Positions 1 to 6,387 of a stretch of DNA of 9,947 nucleotides are shown here, one piece after another. A program made the position numbers and the translations under genes. Position 1 is the first letter of the stretch; the number at the start of each line of letters is the position of its first letter. The stretch is from Candidatus Altarchaeales archaeon ex4484_96 (GTDB taxonomy: Archaea > Altiarchaeota > Altiarchaeia > IMC4 > QMZM01). The stretch covers positions 1 to 9,947 of the forward strand of contig NJDH01000045.1 in the NCBI GenBank assembly GCA_002254405.1, in the 5' to 3' direction. Under the pieces are notes generated by a model. The model saw only the letters and a list, made by a program, of their open reading frames with translations. It searched no databases and had not been told where the DNA came from.

Positions 1-43
1 AAAAAGCGACAAAAAAACCCACCCCTGCCTGCTTGAAGTGAAA

Positions 44-56
44 GCTATTTTTATTC
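44..56 (+). promoter_or_regulatory. Possible TATA-like promoter of rps8e
   Basis: The A/T-rich segment GCTATTTTTATTC, preceded by a purine-rich GTGAAA that could be a BRE, lies about 25-30 nt before the rps8e ATG. This is the spacing expected for a short-leader or leaderless archaeal transcript. It fits the absence of a Shine-Dalgarno, but the box is degenerate. Confidence 0.3.
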
Positions 57-78
57 ATTAAATGCGTATGTTTGATTT

Positions 79-432
79 ATGTACCATGGCAAAAAAAACC
101 GGGCACACAAAAAAAGAAAAAACCATTACGGTAGATTCCCGGTTGAGACAAAAATAGACAAAGAAAAGAAAACCAGCATCAAATGCAAAGGCGGAGGCAC
201 TAAAACAAAAATCGTATCCACAGAGTATGCCAACGTGATCGTAGACGGTAAAGCAGCTAAATGCAAGATAATCAGTTTCGAGGAGAACCCGGTCAGCCAA
301 GATTACTCCAGGAGACACATAATCACCAAAGGAGCCATCATAACGGTAAAAACCCCAGACAAAAAAGAAATAAAAGCCAGGGTAAGCTCAAGACCAGGTC
401 AATCCAGCTCATTAAACGCCATCAGCTTGTGA
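79..432 (+). CDS. rps8e: 30S ribosomal protein eS8 (S8e)
   Basis: A structural protein of the small ribosomal subunit, found in archaea and eukaryotes but not bacteria. The 117-residue product matches the S8e family across most of its length: a basic stretch KKRKNHYGRFPVETKI near residues 11-26, ENPVSQDYSRRHIITKGAII in the middle (the family's ENP...RRxIITKGAxI signature), and the C-terminal SRPGQSSSLNAISL (family: SRPGQDGxVNAxLx). The start at 79 is the only one available in this frame, because TGA at 73-75 closes it upstream. The protein is shorter than the usual 125-130 residues. The conserved WQGRSxRKxTGG-like N-terminus is reduced to MYHGKKN, and an A8 run sits just inside the gene, so the extreme N-terminus is uncertain. 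No Shine-Dalgarno precedes the start, so the message may be near-leaderless. It appears monocistronic. Family assignment is secure. Confidence 0.93.
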   Translation: MYHGKKNRAHKKRKNHYGRFPVETKIDKEKKTSIKCKGGGTKTKIVSTEYANVIVDGKAAKCKIISFEENPVSQDYSRRHIITKGAIITVKTPDKKEIKARVSSRPGQSSSLNAISL

Positions 433-484
433 CCCCCCACGGGTCCATTATTCTATCAATCAATCCAAGACTATAGTCCAATTG

Positions 485-494
485 TTGTTTTTTC
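485..494 (+). terminator. Oligo-T transcription terminator candidate after rps8e
   Basis: A T-rich run (TTGTTTTTTC) in the rps8e-leuA gap is the only clear oligo-T tract downstream of rps8e. Archaeal RNA polymerase can terminate on such U-runs without a hairpin. A weak 5-bp inverted repeat (GACCC/GGGTC, 431-445) at the rps8e stop codon may add structure but is too short to rely on. Confidence 0.35.
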
Positions 495-517
495 TTGATT
501 TAAACAAAATAGAATAC

Positions 518-525
518 GAGGCGGT
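518..525 (+). promoter_or_regulatory. Ribosome binding site of leuA
   Basis: GAGGCGGT, with a GAGG core matching the anti-Shine-Dalgarno, lies about 8 nt before the ATG at 530. It supports that start over any internal Met. Confidence 0.6.
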
Positions 526-529
526 ATAA

Positions 530-2032
530 ATGAATAAGTCCAAGCAGGTTAATAAAAAATCACAGATAAAGATATTCGACACAACACTAAGAGACGGGGA
601 GCAAACCCCCGGTGTTGCTCTAACAACAGAGAAAAAACTCGAGCTCGCTCACGCACTAACGGAGCTGGGAGTCGACATAATAGAAGCAGGTTTCCCCATA
701 AACTCTGAAGGAGAGTATGAGGCGGTAAAAAAAATAACCAAGGAAGTTGATACCACAGTAGCCGGTCTAGCCCGGGCCCTAAAGCCGGACTTGGATAAAT
801 GCATCCAGGCAGATGTAGGGCTGGTCCACACCTTCATATCCACCTCCCCACAGCACCTTAAATACCAGATGAATAAAAGCGAGGATGAAGTATATGAGCT
901 GGCCGTTGACGCCGTTGAATATATTAGAGAACACGGCATACCCTGCATGTTCTCTCCGATGGATGCCTCAAGAAGCGACATACCCTACCTTATTAAGGTA
1001 TGCAAGGGAGTGGAGCGGGCGGGAGCGCAAATAATAAACATACCCGATACCGTGGGCGTCATGTACCCTTCAGCCATGAAAGCCCTTGTAGGGAAAATAA
1101 GAGAAGAAATAAAAATAGAGCTCGATGTGCACTGCCACAACGATTTCGGGATGGCCGTCGCAAACACCCTAGCAGCGGTTGAAGCCGGATGCAACCAGGT
1201 CCAGGTAGCAGTCAACGGGCTGGGGGAGCGAGCAGGCAACGCAGACCTCGAGCAGGTGGTGATGGCTCTTGAGATACTCTATGGGAAAAAAACCAACATA
1301 AAAACCCAGGGAATATATCCTGTAAGCAAGCTTGTGGAAAGGCTCACGGGCATCAGGGTGATGCCAAACTTCCCCATAGTCGGAGATAACGCCTTCGCCC
1401 ACGAGTCTGGAATCCACGTGCATGCCGTCCTGAAAAAACCAGTAACCTTCGAACCCATTAAGCCCGAGATGGTGGGAGCCAGAAGAAGACTTGTCTTGGG
1501 TAAACACATCGGGGTGCACGGCATAGAAGCCAAGCTCAAGGAGCTGAAAATCAAGGTAAACGAAGACCAGCTTAAGGAGATAACAAAAAAAGTCAAGGAC
1601 CTCGGCGGATTAGGCAAGAGGATTGTGGAAGAAGACCTCATAGCTATCGCAGAGGATGTCATAGGCAAAACACCCAAGGAGGAGAGTATAGTAGAGTTAA
1701 TAGACATAACACTCGAAACCAGGCTGGGAGAAAAACCCCGCTCCAGCGTAATCCTGAAGGTCAAAGGAGTGGAGAAAAAAGCTGAAGAAAGAGGAGTCGG
1801 CCCGGTTGATGCTACCCTGAACGCCATAAAAAAAGCCCTTGGAGAAAAAAACATAACCCTGGACGAATACCACCTTGATGCAATAACAGGAGGCAGTGAT
1901 GCATTAGCTGATGTTACTATCAGGGTAGGGGATGGGAAGAGAACTACTATGGCCAGAGGCGTGCACGAGGATGTGGTAATGGCTTCTATCATCGCCTTCA
2001 TCAACGGAATCAACAGGATAATGAAACTATAA
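530..2032 (+). CDS. leuA: 2-isopropylmalate synthase
   Basis: Likely condenses 2-oxoisovalerate with acetyl-CoA to give 2-isopropylmalate, the committed step of leucine synthesis, in the cytosol. The 500-residue product has the HMGL-like TIM-barrel signature FDTTLRDGEQTPG at residues 16-28 (metal ligand D17, catalytic R21). The second metal/substrate motif HCHNDFGMA starts at H201, followed by NGLGERAGNA. The C-terminal part (about 370-500) is the LeuA allosteric domain, ending in the pattern GGSDALADVTIRV...MARGVHEDVVMASIIAFING. That domain argues against homocitrate synthase AksA, which lacks it. EAGFP and GLARALKPD in the barrel and the ilvD neighbour favour leuA over the close paralogue citramalate synthase (cimA), but motifs alone cannot fully exclude CimA. 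The start at 530 has a Shine-Dalgarno. About 10 residues precede the conserved core. Confidence 0.9.
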   Translation: MNKSKQVNKKSQIKIFDTTLRDGEQTPGVALTTEKKLELAHALTELGVDIIEAGFPINSEGEYEAVKKITKEVDTTVAGLARALKPDLDKCIQADVGLVHTFISTSPQHLKYQMNKSEDEVYELAVDAVEYIREHGIPCMFSPMDASRSDIPYLIKVCKGVERAGAQIINIPDTVGVMYPSAMKALVGKIREEIKIELDVHCHNDFGMAVANTLAAVEAGCNQVQVAVNGLGERAGNADLEQVVMALEILYGKKTNIKTQGIYPVSKLVERLTGIRVMPNFPIVGDNAFAHESGIHVHAVLKKPVTFEPIKPEMVGARRRLVLGKHIGVHGIEAKLKELKIKVNEDQLKEITKKVKDLGGLGKRIVEEDLIAIAEDVIGKTPKEESIVELIDITLETRLGEKPRSSVILKVKGVEKKAEERGVGPVDATLNAIKKALGEKNITLDEYHLDAITGGSDALADVTIRVGDGKRTTMARGVHEDVVMASIIAFINGINRIMKL

Positions 2033-2038
2033 GCTAAA

Positions 2039-3691
2039 ATGAAATCAGATAAAATCAAGACTGGAGTAGATAATGCCCCGCATAAAGCCATGTTTTACGC
2101 GACTGGGATAACCAAGGAGGAGATGAATAAGCCTTTTATTGGTGTGGCATCAAGCTACAATGACATAATACCCGGACACGTTGACATGCGCATCATAGAG
2201 CGTTTCATAGAGAAGGGAGTGCATGCCGGCGGGGGATGGCCCCTGATATTCGGGGTACCGGGGATATGCGACGGCATAGCCATGGGACATGAGGGGATGT
2301 ATTACTCACTTCCCTCCAGAGAAATAATCGCCGACACCATAGAGTTCATGGCCAAAGCCCATGCAATGGACGGGATTGTATTGCTCACAAACTGCGATAA
2401 GATAACCCCCGGCATGCTGATGGGAGCCGGCAGAGTTAATATCCCAGCAATAGTCGTAACAGCAGGTCCGATGCACTCAGGCAACTACAAGGGTAGAAGG
2501 CTCTCTTATGTGAGAGACACCTTTGAGGCCGTAGCCAGATACAACGAGGGATTAATCAGCGAAGAAGAGGTTAAGGAGCTGGAATGCAGAGCCTGCCCGG
2601 GAGGAGGCTCCTGCCAGGGGCTTTATACCGCCAACACCATGGCCTGCGTTACAGAAGCGCTGGGTATGTCGCTGCCCGGATGTGCTACCGCATTAAACGG
2701 CACAGCAGACAAGAAAAGAATAGCATTCAACAGCGGAAAACAGATAATTAACCTCGTCGAAAAAAACATCACACCAAGAGAGATTATGAACCATAAAGCA
2801 TTCGAGAACGCTATAATGGTTGATATGGCATTAGGCGGTTCAACCAACACCGCCTTGCATATTCCAGCCATAGCACATGATGCTGGCGTTAAGCTGCCAC
2901 TTGAGGTATTCGATGAATTAAGCAAGAAAACACCCCACATAACAAACATCAGACCGGGAGGGGACTACTTCATGGAGGACATAGACTACGCCGGCGGGAT
3001 ACCAGCTGTCCTGAAGATACTCATAGACAGATTACATGACAACAACACTGTAAGCGGGAAGACAATAAAGGAAATAGCATCAGGTGCCCAGGTATACGAT
3101 TCTGAAGTTTTAAGATCCCTTGATAGGCCTTTCCACAGCGAGGGAGGAATCGCGGTTTTAAAAGGCAATCTGGCACCAGACGGCTCTGTAATCAAACAGA
3201 CCGCTGTTGGGGAAAACATGATGGTGCACGAGGGCCCGGCACGGGTTTATAACTCAGAGGAGGATGCTATGAGCGCCATATTAGCTCATGAAATAAAGAA
3301 AGGCGATGTGGTGGTCATCAGATACGAGGGGCCTAAGGGAGGGCCTGGCATGAGGGAAATGCTTTCCCCGACAAGCGCAATATCGGGGATGGGTTTATCC
3401 AATCATGTTGCTTTAATCACCGACGGAAGGTTTTCCGGAGGAACAAGAGGGCCATGCATCGGACACATCAGCCCTGAAGCGGCTGAGGGAGGCCCCCTTG
3501 CCCTGCTTAATGAAGGAGACACAATAAAGATAAACATACCCGAAAGAACCCTGAACGTAGACTTAACCGAGAAGGAGCTAAAGGACAGAAGAGATAAATG
3601 GACTAAACCGTCTAAAGAGCTATCAGGTGTTTTGCGCAGGTACTCTATGCTGACCTCCTCAGCGGCTGATGGGGCAGTATACAAATATTAG
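2039..3691 (+). CDS. ilvD: Dihydroxy-acid dehydratase
   Basis: Dehydrates 2,3-dihydroxy-isovalerate and 2,3-dihydroxy-3-methylvalerate to the 2-oxo acids that feed valine, leucine and isoleucine synthesis. The 550-residue length is typical. Visible family signatures are CDGIAMGHEGMYYSLPSRE, TNCDKITPGMLM (cluster ligand C119), ACPGGGSCQGLYTANTM (C186/C192), RYEGPKGGPGMREML, ITDGRFSGGTRG and the C-terminal TSSAADGAV with the probable catalytic serine (S541). Where [2Fe-2S] enzymes have a PCN cysteine, this protein has PGHVDM, as in the oxygen-labile [4Fe-4S] E. coli type. It starts 6 nt after the leuA stop with no clear Shine-Dalgarno, so translation is probably coupled to leuA. Its product 2-oxoisovalerate is the LeuA substrate, so the pair is functionally coherent. 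Its stop overlaps that of convergent apgM. Confidence 0.96.
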   Translation: MKSDKIKTGVDNAPHKAMFYATGITKEEMNKPFIGVASSYNDIIPGHVDMRIIERFIEKGVHAGGGWPLIFGVPGICDGIAMGHEGMYYSLPSREIIADTIEFMAKAHAMDGIVLLTNCDKITPGMLMGAGRVNIPAIVVTAGPMHSGNYKGRRLSYVRDTFEAVARYNEGLISEEEVKELECRACPGGGSCQGLYTANTMACVTEALGMSLPGCATALNGTADKKRIAFNSGKQIINLVEKNITPREIMNHKAFENAIMVDMALGGSTNTALHIPAIAHDAGVKLPLEVFDELSKKTPHITNIRPGGDYFMEDIDYAGGIPAVLKILIDRLHDNNTVSGKTIKEIASGAQVYDSEVLRSLDRPFHSEGGIAVLKGNLAPDGSVIKQTAVGENMMVHEGPARVYNSEEDAMSAILAHEIKKGDVVVIRYEGPKGGPGMREMLSPTSAISGMGLSNHVALITDGRFSGGTRGPCIGHISPEAAEGGPLALLNEGDTIKINIPERTLNVDLTEKELKDRRDKWTKPSKELSGVLRRYSMLTSSAADGAVYKY

Positions 3692-4905
3692 GCACCATAC
3701 AATTTAACGCGGTCGGAGATGTCAAGCATTATGTTTAGAAGATAAAGTCCCCGTATCCGGTTTAGTCCGCCGCCGGCGCACTCTCTTTCAGTGAATTTCT
3801 TTACTTTATCCTCTCTAACATCGCCCACAATCACTATCGGAACAGGATCAGCCGAATGCTGCCTGATACTTATAGGCGTTGAGTGGTCTCCGGTTAAGGC
3901 AATAGTGCAATCTTTCACATCGTTCAGGATAGGACCTATTACCTCAACATCTATGCGCTCAAGCATGTTCTTTTTTGATTCAAAATCTCCGTCGTGTGAG
4001 GCTTCATCAGTCCCTTTAAGGTGAAGGAAAACGAAATCGTATTTCTTGAGTGCTTTGATGGTTGCCCTCATCTTGGCTTTGATGTTTGAGTCAACGTGTC
4101 CTGAAGCACCCTCAACCTCGATTAAATCCATTCCCACCTCCCTTGCAACCCCCTTGATTAACGTGGTTGCCGAAATGCATGCGGCACTTATCCCAAGCCG
4201 CTCTTTTATGGACGGTATCGAGGCTTTCATCCCCACACCCCTGGCCAGGATAATGTTGGCTGGTAATTTATTTTTTTGCGTTCTTTTTTTGTTCACTTCA
4301 TGCTCTGCCAACAGCTTAATCGCTTTTTGGGTGAACTCATTTAGTATGTCGGCTGTTTTAGCCGCCTGCGCTGAATCATCCAGCGGCTTGCTTTTGTTGT
4401 ATCCTATTGCTTCCCCCTCGGGGTCGGTATCAGATACATTCGAAGATAAATCCTCACCCTTCAAAACCAGCACAGCCCTGTGTCCGGCTGCTTTTTTATA
4501 AATCAGCTCTATACCCTCAATCTTTATGTTGTTTATTTCCCTAGATAACTCAGAAAGACCCTCCTCCTCCCTGCCGGCTCTTCTATCCACTATCTTATCG
4601 TCTTTGATTGATGCGAAATTACAGCGGAATGCCACATCGCCTTTTTTTAGTGTTAAGCCCACTCCTGCAGCCTCAAAAGGCCCTCTACCAGCATAGTACT
4701 TGAATGGGTTGTATCCAAATAATGATAAATGCGCTGTATCGCTTCCCGGCCTAACCCCCATAAGAACTGTATCCATTAACCCACATATTCCCTCAGATGC
4801 CATCTTATCCATGTTGGGTGTGTAGGCTGCCTCAAGGGGTGTTACACCGTTAACCGGGCGGTCACCTAAGCCGTCGCATACGATTAGAAGAGATTTCTTT
4901 TTCAT
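3688..4905 (-). CDS. apgM: 2,3-bisphosphoglycerate-independent phosphoglycerate mutase, archaeal type
   Basis: Interconverts 3- and 2-phosphoglycerate in glycolysis and gluconeogenesis. It belongs to the alkaline-phosphatase superfamily, using two divalent metals and a phosphoserine intermediate. The 405 residues match the archaeal ApgM length (about 400-411). Motifs in order: metal-ligand D11 in CDGLGDRP; SDTAHLSLFGY with catalytic S55; YYAGRGPFEAAG at 70-81; TDEASHDGD with D300 and H304; TGDHSTP with D340 and H341; and H350. An inserted domain lies between about residues 90 and 270. Translation starts at ATG 4903-4905 with no Shine-Dalgarno. The gene lies 76 nt downstream of the pilin-like gene on the same strand, past an oligo-T terminator, so it probably has its own promoter. 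Its TAA shares bases with the TAG of convergent ilvD. Confidence 0.95.
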   Translation of the reverse strand: MKKKSLLIVCDGLGDRPVNGVTPLEAAYTPNMDKMASEGICGLMDTVLMGVRPGSDTAHLSLFGYNPFKYYAGRGPFEAAGVGLTLKKGDVAFRCNFASIKDDKIVDRRAGREEEGLSELSREINNIKIEGIELIYKKAAGHRAVLVLKGEDLSSNVSDTDPEGEAIGYNKSKPLDDSAQAAKTADILNEFTQKAIKLLAEHEVNKKRTQKNKLPANIILARGVGMKASIPSIKERLGISAACISATTLIKGVAREVGMDLIEVEGASGHVDSNIKAKMRATIKALKKYDFVFLHLKGTDEASHDGDFESKKNMLERIDVEVIGPILNDVKDCTIALTGDHSTPISIRQHSADPVPIVIVGDVREDKVKKFTERECAGGGLNRIRGLYLLNIMLDISDRVKLYGA

Positions 4906-4940
4906 AGATAATTAATAGACTTAGTAAACAAAAAACATGT

Positions 4941-4948
4941 AGATAAAT
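4941..4948 (-). promoter_or_regulatory. Possible TATA-like box of apgM
   Basis: Read on the minus strand, ATTTATCT lies about 36-43 nt upstream of the apgM start. This predicts a short leader of roughly 15 nt. It sits right after the oligo-T tract that would end pilin-gene transcription. The match to an archaeal TATA consensus is moderate. Confidence 0.3.
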
Positions 4949-4972
4949 AAAAAAAAAGAAAAGAAAAAAAAA
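4949..4972 (-). terminator. Oligo-T terminator of the pilin-like gene
   Basis: On the minus strand this reads T9-C-T4-C-T9, beginning 9 nt after the pilin-like TAG. Long U-rich tracts of this kind are the intrinsic termination signal for archaeal RNA polymerase. The tract contains no stop or start of either gene and separates the pilin-like gene from apgM. Confidence 0.7.
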
Positions 4973-4981
4973 GGGGTTTAT

Positions 4982-5449
4982 CTAACCGCAAGGACCCCAT
5001 ATTCTGCCGCTTGATTTGTGTTTTAGGTCAGTTATGGAATTGGTAAATGTCACATTTACTGCAACATCATAGGTCTCGGATTCAGTACTAGGACAAACAC
5101 TGGACACAGCATCATTACCCTCAGAACTTAATGTAACCTTGTTTCCTGGAGCAACATCTGTGTATTGTAGGTATGTGGTTAGGTTGTTACCATCAACCCA
5201 AACATCCAAGCCTGTTATTCTAGCTCCAGCAGCATTTGTGAAGGTAATAGCTATATCCTGGGTGCTGGTGCTGGTATGATCAAGAGGTTTAACCTGTCCG
5301 AAACCGCTCATTCCAGTACCGCCTGAGCCCATCTTGAATATACCCATCTGCCAGAGAACAACCCCGACAATCATCACAACCATAATAGCCCAACCGTAGG
5401 TCATAAGATACTCCATAGCACCCTGACCCTTTCTGTCAAATTTTTTCAT
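4982..5449 (-). CDS. Class III signal peptide (type IV pilin-like) protein
   Basis: A 155-residue secreted or surface-pilus subunit candidate. The N-terminus is a short charged leader MKKFDRKG, then QGAMEYLMTYGW and a hydrophobic helix to about residue 37. This is the archaeal class III prepilin signal: cleavage is expected between G8 and Q9 by an EppA/PibD-type peptidase, leaving Glu at position +5 (E13). The rest is a Ser/Thr/Gly/Asp-rich, probably beta-rich ectodomain with candidate N-glycosylation sequons (NLT, NVT). It has just two cysteines after the helix (C119 and C154), which could form a disulfide pinning the C-terminal GRIWGPCG tail. A strong Shine-Dalgarno and a dedicated terminator suggest high expression as a single-gene unit. 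No pilus assembly ATPase or peptidase is nearby. The pilin class is clear; the specific filament is unknown. Confidence 0.85.
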   Translation of the reverse strand: MKKFDRKGQGAMEYLMTYGWAIMVVMIVGVVLWQMGIFKMGSGGTGMSGFGQVKPLDHTSTSTQDIAITFTNAAGARITGLDVWVDGNNLTTYLQYTDVAPGNKVTLSSEGNDAVSSVCPSTESETYDVAVNVTFTNSITDLKHKSSGRIWGPCG

Positions 5450-5458
5450 TTTTAAATT

Positions 5459-5466
5459 ATCACCTC
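5459..5466 (-). promoter_or_regulatory. Strong Shine-Dalgarno of the pilin-like gene
   Basis: On the minus strand GAGGTGAT, an 8-base match to the archaeal anti-Shine-Dalgarno, lies 9 nt before the ATG at 5449. It is the best ribosome binding site in the window and fixes the start. Confidence 0.75.
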
Positions 5467-5490
5467 ATAAAAGGATATTATACACCTCAT

Positions 5491-5500
5491 ATTTTATTTA
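5491..5500 (-). promoter_or_regulatory. TATA-like box of the pilin-like gene
   Basis: The minus-strand sequence TAAATAAAAT lies about 42-51 nt before the start. Transcription would begin near 5470, giving a leader of about 20 nt that just includes the Shine-Dalgarno. Confidence 0.45.
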
Positions 5501-5527
5501 ATTGTTTTAATATTCTTTGTTCTTTTT

Positions 5528-5593
5528 TTATAAATATCTTTCGGTAACACAGAGGATTAAATTCTTTATGCAAGCTGTTATAAATACGTTTCG
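5528..5593 (+). promoter_or_regulatory. Duplicated TATA element (tandem promoter candidate) of pcna
   Basis: TTATAAATA occurs at 5528-5536 and again at 5578-5586, each followed by two variable bases and TTTCG. The 16-bp units (5528-5543 and 5578-5593) are identical at 14 positions and offset by exactly 50 bp. Each is a good archaeal TATA box. The proximal copy predicts initiation near 5605-5612, about 45-50 nt before the PCNA ATG at 5656. The distal copy predicts initiation near 5555-5562. Confidence 0.55.
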
Positions 5594-5655
5594 TTTTTAA
5601 TGTATGCGGAGATATCAGTATAGTGTTTTTAAACAAACAATATAATATAATTAAA

Positions 5656-6387
5656 ATGTTTACTGCAGTAATATCAGACACTAAATCATGGAAAAACAGC
5701 ATAGATGCGATAGCGGCTTTGATAGATGAGGGGACACTCAACATAGAAAAAAGCGGCTTTAAGCTTCGGGCCATGGACCCCTCCCAGATAGCATTAATTG
5801 ATTTCTCGCTTCCAAAAAAGGCCTTTCAAGAATATAAGGTGGAGAAAGAAACCCAGGTAGGCATAGACTTCTCAGAGTTGTCGAAGATAACCAAAAGATG
5901 CAGGTTAGAAGACAGCATTGAACTCTCACTTGAAACCCGATTCAACATGAAATACAGCGGAGAAACCACAAGACAATTCAACATCTCAGTCATAGACTCA
6001 AGCAGCTCCCCGCCCAAGGAGCCTAAAATCGATTTCACCGCGGAAATAAAAATCGGGGCCAGCATACTAAAAGAATCACTTAAAGACGCTGAGCAGATAA
6101 GCAACCACGTTGCATTGATAGCCGACAAAGATTTTGCGATAACAGCTGAAGGCGACACCGGCTCGGTTGAAATCAAAATACCCCACGACAACATACTCGG
6201 GATGGAAGTTAAAGAAAAAACAAAATCCGTTTTCTCACTAGACCAGCTAAACAACCTGCTTAAGGCATCCGACCAAAGCAGCATAATACAGTTAAAGCTG
6301 AGAAGCGACTCGCCTCTTAGGCTTGAATACGCCATAGGAGAAGGTAAAGTAGTATACTATCTTGCCCCGAGAATAGAGTCGGTTTAA
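5656..6387 (+). CDS. pcn: DNA polymerase sliding clamp (PCNA)
   Basis: Forms the ring that tethers DNA polymerase, FEN1, ligase and other PIP-box proteins to DNA during replication and repair. With the start at 5656 the protein has 243 residues, close to the usual 245-250. Its N-terminus MFTAVISDTKSWKNSIDAI aligns with the first strand and helix of archaeal PCNAs. Signatures include LRAMDPSQIALIDF (about 37-50), the interdomain connector with SSSSPPKEPKIDF (about 115-127), KEKTKSVFSLDQL (about 176-188), and the C-terminal YYLAPRIE that helps dock PIP boxes. An in-frame GTG at 5623, preceded by GGAG at 5608-5611, would add 11 residues not expected in the family, so the ATG is preferred. It is divergent from the pilin-like gene and convergent with the GH57 remnant, whose stop it overlaps. 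Confidence 0.95.
   Translation: MFTAVISDTKSWKNSIDAIAALIDEGTLNIEKSGFKLRAMDPSQIALIDFSLPKKAFQEYKVEKETQVGIDFSELSKITKRCRLEDSIELSLETRFNMKYSGETTRQFNISVIDSSSSPPKEPKIDFTAEIKIGASILKESLKDAEQISNHVALIADKDFAITAEGDTGSVEIKIPHDNILGMEVKEKTKSVFSLDQLNNLLKASDQSSIIQLKLRSDSPLRLEYAIGEGKVVYYLAPRIESV

Noticed and set aside
431..445. Hairpin GACCC-CCCAC-GGGTC at the rps8e stop as an intrinsic terminator
   Set aside because: It has only 5 bp and no T-run follows directly; the oligo-T tract lies about 40 nt further on.
1279..2091. Long minus-strand open frame (270 codons) opposite leuA
   Set aside because: It is Ser/Leu/Phe-rich with no recognisable domain, and the opposite strand encodes a clear LeuA with catalytic and regulatory motifs. 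It is an antisense shadow.
4046..4501. Plus-strand 151-codon open frame
   Set aside because: It lies wholly opposite the conserved apgM coding sequence and has no family signature or ribosome binding site.
5487..5774. Minus-strand 95-codon open frame between the pilin-like gene and pcna
   Set aside because: Half of it is antisense to the conserved PCNA N-terminus and the rest is A/T-rich promoter sequence. The product is low-complexity and Ile/Lys-rich.
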